A stretch of 64,000 nt of DNA from Streptomyces sulfonofaciens (GTDB taxonomy: Bacteria > Actinomycetota > Actinomycetes > Streptomycetales > Streptomycetaceae), in NCBI RefSeq assembly GCF_014656295.1, contig NZ_BNCD01000034.1:1-64000 (forward strand), read 5' to 3'. Made by a program: the position numbers and the translations under genes. Below are positions 48,198 through 56,658 of this stretch, in pieces. Below the pieces are notes generated by a model. It was not told the DNA's origin, ran no database searches, and saw only the letters and a list, made by a program, of their open reading frames with translations. Position 1 is the first letter of the stretch, and each line of letters starts with the position of its first letter.

Positions 48198-48540
48198 CCG
48201 ACCGGCCCCCGGGCTCCGCCCGGATGGCGGGAAGGGCCCGCCCCTCATGGCGGGAAAGTGAGCAGGAGGTGGGGGAGGAGTGGGCGAAAACGCACGCTCC
48301 GTATGGCGTCCCGGCAGGCGTCCCGCGAGAATATGCGGGGTGCCTGCCGCTCCGGCAAACCCCGCGGCCCCCGGTGGCGTTCGCGGTCCGTGGCAAGGCG
48401 GCGCGCGCGGGCAGTGGCAATGAGGGCCGGATGTCATCCTTGAGAAGGAGATCCCACGTATGGATGCCCACCCTGTGTCGGACGTGAGAATGCTCCCCGC
48501 CGCTGATGTCCTGACCCTCCGGGGCTGATGGGGTAGGGGA
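48198..48540. other. Intergenic stretch, no gene seen
   Basis: This 343-bp gap between the PadR gene and the Clp-N gene shows no credible ORF. TAGGGG at 48534-48539 directly before GTG 48541 may act as promoter -10 or a ribosome-binding site. Confidence 0.4.
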
Positions 48541-49080
48541 GTGCCACCCCGTATTCCGCGTCAGCCCGCCGAGCGCGGACCCAACCGTGTCGAACTCGAC
48601 GCCAGGCTCAGTGCCGAGCTGCTCTCCGCGATGGCCGGCGCCCGCCGCCGTGCCGCACGGGACGGGGACCGCCAGATCGACACCGCCCACCTGCTGCACT
48701 CCCTGCTGGAGTGCGACCCGCAGGTGAGGCTCGTCTTCGACGGTGCCGTCCTCGCGCGCCTGCTCGGCTACCTCGTGCAGCGGAGCATCGGCTACGGGCT
48801 CCAGTGGCAGAGTGCCGTGGAGGACTCCGGCAGTGTGCCGGTCGTGCTGGAGGCAGGGTGGTCGCCCGCCGCCGCCTTCGCCATGGACGCCGCCAGGAAG
48901 CGCTCCGAGCAGCGCGGTGACACACGGGCGCGCGGACTCGACCTGCTCGTCGCCATCGCAGCCGACGCGGAGTGCCGCGCCGTCGAGGTGCTCGGCCGGG
49001 CCGGCGTGCGGGCCGCCGAGCTGGAGTCGCGGATCGAGGCCGCCGAGGACGAGGGCGGCCTCGACGAGCTGCCGTCCTGA
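48541..49080 (+). CDS. Clp N-terminal domain protein
   Basis: This protein of about 179 residues has two Clp repeat (Clp_N) halves: 'AELLSAMAGARRRAARDGDR', 'DTAHLLHSLLECDPQVRLVF', and 'MDAARKRSEQRGDTRARGLDLLVAI'. It lacks ATPase domains and so could be an adaptor for the ClpC/ClpP protease or a regulator. The GTG start at 48541 is directly preceded by TAGGGGA, so leader length is doubtful. Targets are unknown. Confidence 0.8.
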   Translation: MPPRIPRQPAERGPNRVELDARLSAELLSAMAGARRRAARDGDRQIDTAHLLHSLLECDPQVRLVFDGAVLARLLGYLVQRSIGYGLQWQSAVEDSGSVPVVLEAGWSPAAAFAMDAARKRSEQRGDTRARGLDLLVAIAADAECRAVEVLGRAGVRAAELESRIEAAEDEGGLDELPS

Positions 49081-49091
49081 ACCCGTACGCG

Positions 49092-49119
49092 GCCCGGGCC
49101 TGCCCGCAGGGACCCGGGC
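49092..49119 (+). terminator. Hairpin after the Clp-N gene
   Basis: GCCCGGG (49092-49098) pairs with CCCGGGC (49113-49119), extended by CCTGC/GCAGG with a bulge, 12 bases after the stop. Confidence 0.55.
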
Positions 49120-49169
49120 GCACGGCTCCGGTCACGGCACCCCCTCACCCGGACAGGTGTCAACGGAGA

Positions 49170-49201
49170 TGACGCTCATGACGCCGTTTGCCATCATGAG
49201 C
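49170..49201 (+). promoter_or_regulatory. Promoter overlapped by an inverted repeat (EamA gene)
   Basis: TGACGC (49170-49175) and CATCAT (49192-49197) are spaced 16 bp, and the GTG at 49204 follows the -10 by 6 bases (leaderless). The inverted repeat GCTCATGA (49174-49181)/TCATGAGC (49194-49201) spans this promoter, as expected for a repressor site. Confidence 0.45.
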
Positions 49202-49203
49202 GG

Positions 49204-50217
49204 GTGCACAGTGCCCGAGAGAGCTCGCCCGGCCGGAGCAAGAGCGTCGGCCTCGGTCTTGCGCTGGTGTCCGCGGTCGCGTTCGGCGGCTCAGGTGTCG
49301 CCGCGAAACCGCTGATCACCGCCGGAATCGCGCCGCTGCACGTGGTCTGGCTGCGCGCGGCGGGTGCCGCGCTGGTGATGCTGCCCGTCGCCTGGCGCCA
49401 CCGGTACCTGGTGCGCCGGCGGCCCGTCCTGCTCGCCGGTTTCGGACTGCTCGCCGTCGCCGGGGTCAAGGCGAGCTACTTCGCGGCCATCTCACGCATC
49501 CCGGTGGGCGTCGCCCTGCTCATCGAGTACCTGGGTCCCGCACTGGTGCTCGGCTGGGTCGGGATCGTACAGCGCCGCGCGGTCAGCAGGGCCGCGGCCC
49601 TCGGGGCCGTACTCGCGGTCGGCGGGCTGAGCTGCGTCGTCGAGGTCTGGTCGGGGCTGCGCTTCGACACCGTGGGGCTGCTGCTCGGCCTTGCGGCGGC
49701 CTGCTGCCAGGCCGGGTACTTCCTGCTGGGCGACCACGGCAGTGACGAGGGCGACGCCTCACCCGACCCGCTCGGTGTGATCGCCTACGGCCTCCTCGCG
49801 GGCGCCGCCGTCCTCACCGTCGTCGCCCGCCCCTGGAACCTCGACTGGTCGCTGCTGGCCTCCAGCGCCCGGATGGACGGCACCCCGGTCCCCGCAGCCG
49901 TGCTGATCGGCTGGATCGTCCTCGTCAGCACGGTCCTCGCCTACGTCACCGGGATCCTCTCCGTGCGCCGGCTCTCCCCGCAGGTCGCCGGCGTCGTGGC
50001 CTGCCTGGAGGCGGTGATCGCGACCGTGCTCGCGTGGTTCCTGCTGGGTGAGCACCTCGGCGCCGCGCAGTTGGCGGGCGGTGCGGTGGTGCTCGCGGGT
50101 GCGTTCATCGCCCAGTCCGCCGCACCCGCCAGGCCGCCCTCGGCTCCCGTTGCCGGCGGCCGCCCGGAAGCCGCCGGCAGCAAGGCGCCCGCCGGCCACG
50201 GCACCGCGGCGGAGTGA
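49204..50217 (+). CDS. EamA-family transporter
   Basis: This 337-residue protein has ten predicted membrane segments in two EamA halves and a Pro/Ala-rich C-terminal tail. Homologues export amino acids or metabolites (RhtA/YddG-like). GTG 49204 has no Shine-Dalgarno, so transcription is probably leaderless from the promoter at 49170. A second EamA gene follows at 50494. Confidence 0.9.
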   Translation: MHSARESSPGRSKSVGLGLALVSAVAFGGSGVAAKPLITAGIAPLHVVWLRAAGAALVMLPVAWRHRYLVRRRPVLLAGFGLLAVAGVKASYFAAISRIPVGVALLIEYLGPALVLGWVGIVQRRAVSRAAALGAVLAVGGLSCVVEVWSGLRFDTVGLLLGLAAACCQAGYFLLGDHGSDEGDASPDPLGVIAYGLLAGAAVLTVVARPWNLDWSLLASSARMDGTPVPAAVLIGWIVLVSTVLAYVTGILSVRRLSPQVAGVVACLEAVIATVLAWFLLGEHLGAAQLAGGAVVLAGAFIAQSAAPARPPSAPVAGGRPEAAGSKAPAGHGTAAE

Positions 50218-50320
50218 GCGCCTGCGACGGCCGCACAGCCGGTCCCCGGCGGAGCGCGGCGCGTCGGGCGGACGGCGGGCCCGGCCCGCGGGGGCGCTGG
50301 CGGTGGGCAGCACCGCACCG

Positions 50321-50493
50321 TAAAGTACCGATCATGCATTCGGACGCACTCGTTCTTCCGCCCCCGGCCCGCTGAGGCGGGCTTCCGGACGACAGCCCGG
50401 CCGCTCGGCCGGGCCGAGCGGTGCTGCCCGCAGAAGAAGTCCACGCACCCCTCGCGGTGCCTTCCCGAACTTCTGCACCCCTGCGGAGAACAC
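50321..50493 (+). promoter_or_regulatory. Leader with uORF and competing hairpins (attenuator candidate)
   Basis: TAAAGT (50321-50326) lies seven bases before an upstream ORF at 50334. Hairpin 1, GCCCGC/GCGGGC (50367-50382), overlaps the uORF stop. Hairpin 2, GCCCGGCC/GGCCGGGC (50395-50414), follows. Two mutually exclusive pairings come next: GCAGAAG (50430-50436) with CTTCTGC (50470-50476), or CCGCAG (50428-50433) with CTGCGG (50481-50486); the second would hide part of the ribosome-binding site GGAG (50485-50488). This looks like translation-controlled attenuation. Confidence 0.55.
50334..50375 (+). CDS. Putative 13-residue leader peptide
   Basis: ATG at 50334 begins the 13-residue peptide MHSDALVLPPPAR followed by TGA (50373-50375). 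The ATG lies seven bases after TAAAGT, so it would be translated from a leaderless transcript. The peptide has three consecutive prolines near its end. It is 118 nt before the EamA gene and overlaps a hairpin, features of a leader peptide rather than a functional protein. Confidence 0.55.
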   Translation: MHSDALVLPPPAR

Positions 50494-51453
50494 GTGTCGA
50501 ATGCCGTATCCCCTGTTGCCCCCGCCCTGTCCGTAGGCCGGGGCCTCAGCTATCTGTTCGTCGCCGGCGTCGCCTGGGGGACCGCGGGCGCCGCCGCGTC
50601 CCTGCTCTACCGGGCCGGTGACCTGGGCCCCGTCGCCCTCTCCTTCTGGCGGTGCCTCGGCGGGCTCGTCCTGCTGCTCGCCGCCCGGTGCCTGCGGCGC
50701 CGCCCGCGGGCGGCCGGGTGCGAGCCGTGGCGGAGCAAGGCCGTGCGGATCGTGGTCACCGGGCTTGCGCTCGCCGTCTTCCAGACCGCCTACTTCGCGG
50801 CCGTGGAAGCAACCGGGCTCGCCGTCGCGACCGTGGTGACCCTCGGAGCCGGGCCCGTCCTCATCGCGCTCGGAGCCCGCTTCACCATGGGCGAACTCCT
50901 CGGCCGCAGCGGCACCGCCGCCGTCGCGGGGGCCCTGACCGGGCTCGCCGTACTGGTGCTCGGCGGCAGCCACGCGACCGTCCGCCCCTGGGGCGTCGTG
51001 CTCGCGGTGCTGTCCGCCGCCGGATACGCCGTCATGACGCTGGTGACGCGCCGGTGGGGGCGGACCGGGACCGGTGACGGGACGGGCACGACCGCCTGGG
51101 CGTTCGGCGTGACGGTGCTCTGCCTGCTGCCCTTCGCCCTCGCCGAGGGGATGGTGCCGCACACCGCGCACCCGGGCCGGGTGGTGCTCCTGCTGGTGTA
51201 CGTCGCCGCGGTGCCCACCGCACTCGCCTACGGGCTGTACTTCGCGGGCGCGGCCGTCGTACGGTCCGCCACCGTCTCCGTGATCATGCTGCTGGAGCCG
51301 GTCAGCGCGGCCGTGCTCGCCGTGGTGCTGCTCGGCGAGCGGCTGACGCTGCCCACCGTGGCGGGGACCCTGCTGATGCTGGCCGCGGTCGCGGGCCTCG
51401 CCGTCGCCGAGGCCAGGGGTGCGGCTGCACGGCGGGAGTCGGTTGCGGCCTGA
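50494..51453 (+). CDS. EamA-family transporter
   Basis: This 319-residue protein has ten predicted membrane segments with the EamA duplication and 'WGTAGAAASLLYRAGDLGPV' at the first half. GTG 50494 follows GGAG at 50485-50488. Expression is probably controlled by the leader described at 50321. The substrate is likely an amino acid or a derived metabolite. Confidence 0.9.
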   Translation: MSNAVSPVAPALSVGRGLSYLFVAGVAWGTAGAAASLLYRAGDLGPVALSFWRCLGGLVLLLAARCLRRRPRAAGCEPWRSKAVRIVVTGLALAVFQTAYFAAVEATGLAVATVVTLGAGPVLIALGARFTMGELLGRSGTAAVAGALTGLAVLVLGGSHATVRPWGVVLAVLSAAGYAVMTLVTRRWGRTGTGDGTGTTAWAFGVTVLCLLPFALAEGMVPHTAHPGRVVLLLVYVAAVPTALAYGLYFAGAAVVRSATVSVIMLLEPVSAAVLAVVLLGERLTLPTVAGTLLMLAAVAGLAVAEARGAAARRESVAA

Positions 51454-51547
51454 GCGGGCGGTGCCGCGCTGGTGCGGTGGCCACGGGCCCGGCCGCCGCA
51501 CCGCGGGTCCTGCCGAGCGGCACGGGAGTGACGGCGTCCGCCCGGGC

Positions 51548-52211
51548 TCACAGGACGGTCAGGTAATCGGGTACGGCCGTCGCGCCGTCCAGGTCGTCCG
51601 ACGGTACGGGCGTCCCGTATCCCTTGCGCAACGGCAGGACCCCGGCCCAGTGGGGGAGGGAGAGGTCGTCCGGCTCGTCGTTGGGGCCGCCGGTGCGGAG
51701 TTTCGCCGAGACCTCGTCCAGGTCGAGCCGGAGCACCGCGGTCGCGGCCAGCTCCCTGGTGTTCGCGGGGGCGTGCGTCCGCCGCCCGACCCGGCACGAC
51801 GTGGTCGACCAGGGCGTTGAGGACGGCGCTCTTCTCCTGCGGGTCCGTCACGGGGCGGGCGGTGCCGTGCACCACCACCGAGCGGTAGTTCACCGAGTGG
51901 TGGAAGGCGGACCTGGCGAGGACCAGGCCGTCGACATGGGTGACCGTGACGCAGACCGGCAGGCCGGGGTCCTCGCGCCCCGCCATCTGCAGCGGACGCG
52001 AGCCGGTGGATCCGTGCAGGTACAGCCGGTCGCCGACGCGGCAGAACAGCGTCGGCAGCACCACCGGCGCGCCGTCGCGCACGAAACCCAGGTGGCAGAC
52101 GTACGCCTCGTCCAGGATCGCGTGCACCAGGGCACGGTCGTACGCGGCGCGCTCGCGGGCACGGGTGGGCACGGTGCGGTCGGTGGGCGGATAAGCGGAC
52201 TGCTCGGTCAT
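51548..52211 (-). pseudogene. PNPOx-like FMN-binding protein with a frameshift
   Basis: The first frame (from ATG 52211) encodes a pyridoxamine 5'-phosphate oxidase-like split barrel: 'AYVCHLGFVRDGAPVVLPTL', 'STGSRPLQMAG', 'SVNYRSVVVHGTARPV'. Near 51765-51795 the reading shifts by one base, and the continuation 'NTRELAATAVLRLDLDEVSA' to 'PHWAGVLPL' lies in another frame ending at 51548. Total length 664 bp equals 221 codons plus one base. This may be a true mutation or an assembly error. It is divergent from the MocR gene. Confidence 0.75.
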
Positions 52212-52308
52212 GGCGTCCTCCTCGCGGGCCGGGGACTGCTCGGTCTCGGGATGGTGCGGTGGGCGCCGGGCGCACCGTCCGCCTCGATCACTTGCCTCGA
52301 TCTTTGCG

Positions 52309-52334
52309 CTAGTACAAAATATGTTTTGTGCTAG
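52309..52334. promoter_or_regulatory. MocR operator over the start codon
   Basis: CTAGTACAAAA (52309-52319) and TTTTGTGCTAG (52324-52334) form an inverted repeat with one mismatch and a TATG centre. It covers the GTG start (52328) of the MocR gene and the TTGCCT-N17-CAAAAT promoter (52292-52320). It lies between the PNPOx gene and the regulator, as expected for autoregulation and control of both. Confidence 0.72.
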
Positions 52335-53659
52335 AAGAGTATCGGATCACGGGGCGCCGTGCAGCGGACATCGCCGGCAGCATCGAACGCGCGGTCGGCA
52401 CCGGCGAGTTGGAGCCCGGCCGTCCGCTGCCGCCCGTGCGGGAGCTCGCCGAGCGGCTGGGCGTCAACCCGCACACGGTGGCGGCGGCCTACCGCGTCCT
52501 GCGTGAGCGCGGAGTCGTCGAGACGGCGGGCCGCCGCGGCACCCGCATCCGCCCCAGACCGCAGACGACGGCCCGCGACCTGATCCGCGTCGACGCCCCG
52601 CCCGGCGTCCGGGACGTCTCCCAGGGCAACCCCGACCCGGCCCTGCTGCCTCCGCTCGCCGGGGCCTTCGCGGCCGCCGCCGCGCTGGCCGACGCCCACC
52701 CCGTGCTCTACGGCGAGAGCCCCGTCGAACCCGAGCTGGCCCGCCGGGCGCGCTCGGCCTTCGACGCCGACGGCGTCCCGCCGGGCCCCGTGGCAGTCGC
52801 CTCGGGCTCGCTCGACGCCATCGAGCGGGTGCTCGCCGCACACCTCAGAGCAGGAGACGCGGTCGCGGTGGAGGACCCGGGGTGGGCCGCCCTGCTCGAC
52901 CTGGTCCCGGCGCTCGGGCTGCGCACCGTACCCGTGCGGGTCGACGACGAGGGTCCGCTGCCTGACGCGGTGGCGCGGGCGCTGCGTGGCGGGGCGCGGG
53001 CACTGGTCGTCACCGACCGGGCGCAGAACCCGTTGGGCGGCGCCGTCGGGGGCGAGCGGGCACACGCCCTGCGGGCGGTGCTCGCCGATCATCCGCAGGT
53101 GCTGCTGATCGAGGACGACCACGGCCACGGCATCACCGGCCTGCCCCTGCACCCGCTGGCGACCGCCGCGGGCAACTGGGCACTGGTCCGCTCCGTCGCC
53201 AAGGCATACGGCCCCGATCTCAGGCTCGCCGTCCTCACCGGTGACGCGGTGACGCTCGACCGGCTGTCGGGGCGGCAGCGGCTGGGCCCGGGCTGGGTCA
53301 GCCGCCTCCAGCAGCGTGCCGTCGTCCATCTCTGGTCCAGCGGCGCGGTGCGTCCCTCCGCCGTCGCCGCCGCCTACGACACGCGCCGCACGGCACTGAT
53401 CGCGGCGCTCGCCGAGCGCGGGGTACCCGCCCTGGGCCGCACCGGGATGAACGTCTGGGTGCCGGTGCGGGACGAGACGGGTGCGGTGGCGCGGCTGCTG
53501 CACGCCGGATGGGCGGTGGCCCCGGGCGCGGCCTTCCGCATCGAGGCCCCACCCGGCATCCGGATCACCGTCTCGGGGCTGGGCGAGGACGAGACCGGCC
53601 GGCTTGCGGACGCCGTCGCCGCCGCGCTCGGACCCGCGCCCGCCAGGCGTTACGACTGA
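52328..53659 (+). CDS. MocR-type regulator (GntR HTH fused to aminotransferase-like domain)
   Basis: This 443-residue protein has a GntR winged HTH (about 10-75: 'PLPPVRELAERLGVNPHTVA') and a fold-type I aminotransferase domain (about 90-440) with a likely PLP Lys in VRSVAKAYGPDLRLAV and the Asp of 'LIEDDHGHG'. MocR proteins sense PLP or amino-acid derivatives, e.g. PdxR. It is divergent from a PNPOx-like gene, which fits vitamin B6 control. GTG 52328 lies in the operator, so the transcript is probably leaderless. It overlaps the convergent EamA gene's 3' end by 10 bp. Confidence 0.9.
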   Translation: MLEEYRITGRRAADIAGSIERAVGTGELEPGRPLPPVRELAERLGVNPHTVAAAYRVLRERGVVETAGRRGTRIRPRPQTTARDLIRVDAPPGVRDVSQGNPDPALLPPLAGAFAAAAALADAHPVLYGESPVEPELARRARSAFDADGVPPGPVAVASGSLDAIERVLAAHLRAGDAVAVEDPGWAALLDLVPALGLRTVPVRVDDEGPLPDAVARALRGGARALVVTDRAQNPLGGAVGGERAHALRAVLADHPQVLLIEDDHGHGITGLPLHPLATAAGNWALVRSVAKAYGPDLRLAVLTGDAVTLDRLSGRQRLGPGWVSRLQQRAVVHLWSSGAVRPSAVAAAYDTRRTALIAALAERGVPALGRTGMNVWVPVRDETGAVARLLHAGWAVAPGAAFRIEAPPGIRITVSGLGEDETGRLADAVAAALGPAPARRYD

Positions 53660-54867
53660 GGCCGCCGCCCGGACGCGGTCGCACCCCCGTCCCGTGCGGT
53701 CGCATCACCGTCCGGTGTGGACGGTGTGTTCCGCCGCGGCCGGGACTGGGTGAGGGCGGCACCGATGATCACGATCACCGCGCCCACCGGCGTCGACCAG
53801 GCCAGGGACTCGCCCAGCACCGCCACGCCCGCGGCGGTGGCGATCACCGGGACGAAGTAGGTGACCATCTGCGCGGTCGTCGGGCCCACCTCGTGGACGA
53901 GGCCGTACTGCACCAGCAGTGCGAGTCCCGTGCCCAGCGCGCCCAGGGTGACGACCGCGAGTATCGGCACCACCGGGAAGTGCGCGGGGATGGAGGTGAA
54001 CACCGGAGTGACGACAGCCAGTTGCACCGTCGCGAGCAGTAGCTGGCCGCCGGTCATCGAAAGGTGCGAATGGTGCGAGCCGGCCAGCGTGCGCCGGACG
54101 TGGATCCAGCCGACGGGATAGCTCAGCGAGGCGAGCAGGGCCAGGGCGGTGCCCCGCGCGTCCAGGCCGCTGAAGCCCTGCCAGGCGCCGAGCACCGTGA
54201 GCACCCCGAGGAAGCCGAGGCCGAGTCCCGCCACCCGGCGCCGGGTGGGCCGGTCCTCGGACAGTGCGACCAGCGACAGCACCATGCCCCACAGGGGCGA
54301 GGTCGCGTTGCAGATCCCGGCCAGTGTGGAAGGGATGGTCAACTCGGAGAAGGCGAAGAGCGAGAACGGCAGGGCGTTCAGCAGGAAGGCCGCGACCGCC
54401 AGATGGCCCCAGGTGCGCACCCCGTGCGGCAGCCGCTCACGCTTGACGACCATGGCCACGGCGAGCACGGCGGTGCCGAAGAACAGCCGTCCGAGGGTCA
54501 CCTGGAGCGGTGCGTACGCCTGTGTACCGACCTTGATCAGAAGGAAGCTGAAACCCCAGATCAGCGACAGCAGACCGAAGCGCAGCCGCCAGTCGAGCAC
54601 ACCTCGACCGGGTCGGGTGCCGGTACGCCCCGTGCCCGTGGGGCCGGACGCGGGCGGTACCGCGGCGGCGCTGGCGGAGGCGCTGGCGGAGGCGCCGCCG
54701 GGAGTGCCGGGAGAGCCGGGAGAGTCAGAAGTGCCGAGAGGGTCGGAAGTGCTGGGAGATTCAGAAGTGCCGGGGGCGGCGGGAGCGCTGGGGAAGCCGG
54801 AGGTGCCGGGGGCGGCGGTGGTGCAGGGGGTGCGGAGGTGGGGGGTGGCGCGGGGCGTGGCGGTCAT
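53650..54867 (-). CDS. EamA-family transporter with low-complexity N-terminus
   Basis: This protein of about 405 residues has an N-terminal tail of about 90 residues rich in Ser, Thr, Pro and Gly (repeated 'SDSPG' and 'TSESPSTSD' units), then ten membrane segments in two EamA halves. The start is uncertain: ATG 54867 (with GAGGG just upstream), ATG 54879, or a TTG at 54903. It is divergent from the LysR gene at 54942, a typical target arrangement for LysR-type regulation. The repeat-coding DNA (about 54660-54830) may vary in length between strains. Confidence 0.86.
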   Translation of the reverse strand: MTATPRATPHLRTPCTTAAPGTSGFPSAPAAPGTSESPSTSDPLGTSDSPGSPGTPGGASASASASAAAVPPASGPTGTGRTGTRPGRGVLDWRLRFGLLSLIWGFSFLLIKVGTQAYAPLQVTLGRLFFGTAVLAVAMVVKRERLPHGVRTWGHLAVAAFLLNALPFSLFAFSELTIPSTLAGICNATSPLWGMVLSLVALSEDRPTRRRVAGLGLGFLGVLTVLGAWQGFSGLDARGTALALLASLSYPVGWIHVRRTLAGSHHSHLSMTGGQLLLATVQLAVVTPVFTSIPAHFPVVPILAVVTLGALGTGLALLVQYGLVHEVGPTTAQMVTYFVPVIATAAGVAVLGESLAWSTPVGAVIVIIGAALTQSRPRRNTPSTPDGDATARDGGATASGRRPQS

Positions 54868-54898
54868 GGCCCTCAGCATGGGGCCGACGATCTCGTAG

Positions 54899-54934
54899 TA
54901 CAAGCGAGTTTGTGTGCCAGGTATCGCGTAGCAT
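54899..54934 (+). promoter_or_regulatory. LysR-gene promoter and candidate operator
   Basis: TAGCAT (54929-54934) ends seven bases before the LysR ATG at 54942, suggesting a leaderless transcript. The dyad ACAA-N6-TTGT (54900-54913) lies in the shared EamA/LysR spacer and could be the LysR site. The T-N11-A pattern is not clear, so this is tentative. Confidence 0.4.
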
Positions 54935-54941
54935 TCCTTAC

Positions 54942-55874
54942 ATGTTGAACCTGGAGCGCCTTCGTACGCTGGACGCCCTCGCCAGGCACGGCTCGGTCAG
55001 CGGCGCCGCGGCCGGCCTGCACGTCACGACGTCCGCTGTCTCCCAGCAGATGACCAAGCTGGAGCGGGAGGTGGGCCAGCAACTCGTCGCCAAGAACGGC
55101 CGGGGCGTGCGCCTCACCGACGCGGGCCGGCTGCTGTCGGAACACGCCGCGCGCATCCTCTCCCAGGTGGAGCTGGCCCAGTCGGACCTGGAGGCGCATC
55201 GTGGCCAGCCCGTCGGCGAGCTGCGTATCGCCGCGTTCCCCACCGCTGCGCGCGGCCTGCTGCCGTCCGTGCTCGCCTCGCTCGGCGAGCGGTGCCCGGG
55301 GCTGCGGGTGCGCACCGAGGAGCAGGATCCGGAGTCGGGGGTGCGCGGTGTCATCCGCGGTGACCAGGACCTCGCCGTCGTCCTCGACTGGCAGAACAAG
55401 CCGCTGCCGCTGCCCGAGGGCCTGCTCAAGGCCGACGTCCTCGACGACCCGGCCGATATCGCCGTGCCCGAGGCGCACCCGCTCGCTGACCGCCGCGAGG
55501 TGGATCTCGAGGACTTCGCGGACGACGAGTGGATCACCTGGCCCGAAGGGCAGTTCTGTGACGAGTGGCTGCTCCACACGCTGCGTGCCAAGGGTTTCGA
55601 GCCCCGTATCGCGCACCGCGCCGAGGAGCACCACACCCAGCTCGCGCTGGTCGCCGCGGGGCTCGGCGTGTGTGTCGCGCCGCGTCTGGGCCGTGATCCG
55701 GTACCCGCGGGGGTGCGCACCGTCCCCGTGCGCCACCGGGTGTACCGCCATGTCTACGTCGTCTGGCGGGCCGACGCCGATCGGCGTCCGTCGATCCGGG
55801 CCGCGGTGACGGCGCTGCGGGAGGCCGCGCACGCCACGGGCGGTCAGGATGCGGGCGGCCCCCCGCCGTCCTGA
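54942..55874 (+). CDS. LysR-family transcriptional regulator
   Basis: This 310-residue regulator has an N-terminal HTH (about 1-60: MLNLERLRTLDALARHGS, 'AAGLHVTTSAVSQQMTKLE') and a periplasmic-binding-like effector domain (about 90-295). ATG 54942 is used because the MLNLERLR start is the family's; it lies after TAGCAT (leaderless). It is divergent from the EamA gene, which it may control. Confidence 0.92.
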   Translation: MLNLERLRTLDALARHGSVSGAAAGLHVTTSAVSQQMTKLEREVGQQLVAKNGRGVRLTDAGRLLSEHAARILSQVELAQSDLEAHRGQPVGELRIAAFPTAARGLLPSVLASLGERCPGLRVRTEEQDPESGVRGVIRGDQDLAVVLDWQNKPLPLPEGLLKADVLDDPADIAVPEAHPLADRREVDLEDFADDEWITWPEGQFCDEWLLHTLRAKGFEPRIAHRAEEHHTQLALVAAGLGVCVAPRLGRDPVPAGVRTVPVRHRVYRHVYVVWRADADRRPSIRAAVTALREAAHATGGQDAGGPPPS

Positions 55875-56143
55875 CCGCCGCCTCCGGCCGACGTGTCAGG
55901 TTCGCCTGCCGGTGGTCCCGGCGCCAGCCGGTGGCCCCGTCGCCGAAGGCTCCGGGCGGTCTCCACGCGACCGCCCGGAGCCGACGGTCCCGCAGCCCGC
56001 GCCGTACGACCCGGCCGGGCCGGGGCCGCTTCCGCTCCGCGCCTGGGCCGGTCCGGGCCTCCGGGCCCACGGCCCCGGGGGCTTACGGGCCAGGAGGCCA
56101 ACGGGATGCGGCCCGCGGACCGGACGGCACCGGAGCCGTGGGC

Positions 56144-56605
56144 TCAGGCGAGTTTGATCTCGTCTCCCGAGACCTGGATCTTCATGGCCGCCAGCGCCTC
56201 CGTGGCCGGCGGGTGCTTGACGCTGCCGTCCTCGATCGAGAACTTGCTCCCGTGGCAGGGGCAGTTGATGGTGCCGCCGGACACGCTCGACACCGTGCAG
56301 CCCTGGTGCGTGCACGTGCTCGTGAACGCCTTGAACTCGCCCTTGGCCGGCTGGGTGACCACAACCTGCTGGTCCTTGAAGATCTTCCCACCGCCCTCCG
56401 GGATGTCGGCGGTCTTGGCCAGGGGCGCCGCGCTGCCCTTGTCGGGGCTCTTGGCGGAGTCGGAACCCGCGGACCCGGAGCTGACGGTGCCGGAACCACC
56501 GGAGTCGCCGCAGGCGGCGAGCGTGGCGGCCAGCCCCACGGCACCCGCCGCGGTGACCACCGCCCGGCGGGACGGAGAGGAGAAGGACTCCCGTGAAAGG
56601 CTCAT
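56144..56605 (-). CDS. Rieske [2Fe-2S] lipoprotein/Tat protein
   Basis: This 153-residue protein has an N-terminal signal with twin Arg (SSPSRRAVVTAAGAVGLAAT), a lipobox-like LAACG and a Ser/Gly linker, then a Rieske domain with cluster ligands CTHQGC and CPCHGS. It should be exported with a bound cluster and lipid-anchored outside the membrane. ATG 56605 follows GGAGG. The electron partner is not encoded nearby. Confidence 0.9.
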   Translation of the reverse strand: MSLSRESFSSPSRRAVVTAAGAVGLAATLAACGDSGGSGTVSSGSAGSDSAKSPDKGSAAPLAKTADIPEGGGKIFKDQQVVVTQPAKGEFKAFTSTCTHQGCTVSSVSGGTINCPCHGSKFSIEDGSVKHPPATEALAAMKIQVSGDEIKLA

Positions 56606-56625
56606 GCGTGCATGCCTCCAGGTTC

Positions 56626-56658
56626 GTGCGTGTGCTTGTGCGTGTGCTTGTGCGTGCG
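56626..56658. repeat. 12-bp tandem repeat upstream of the Rieske gene
   Basis: GTGCGTGTGCTT is repeated 2.7 times (56626-56637, 56638-56649, and a partial copy). It lies in the 5' leader of the Rieske gene, about 20 bp from its ATG, and may vary by slippage. The remaining sequence to about 57064 has no recognisable gene. Confidence 0.7.

Noticed and set aside
51228..51547. Read-through C-terminus of the PNPOx-like frame
   Set aside because: After the frameshift the frame encodes low-complexity sequence overlapping the EamA gene; the real C-terminus lies in the other frame ending at 51548.
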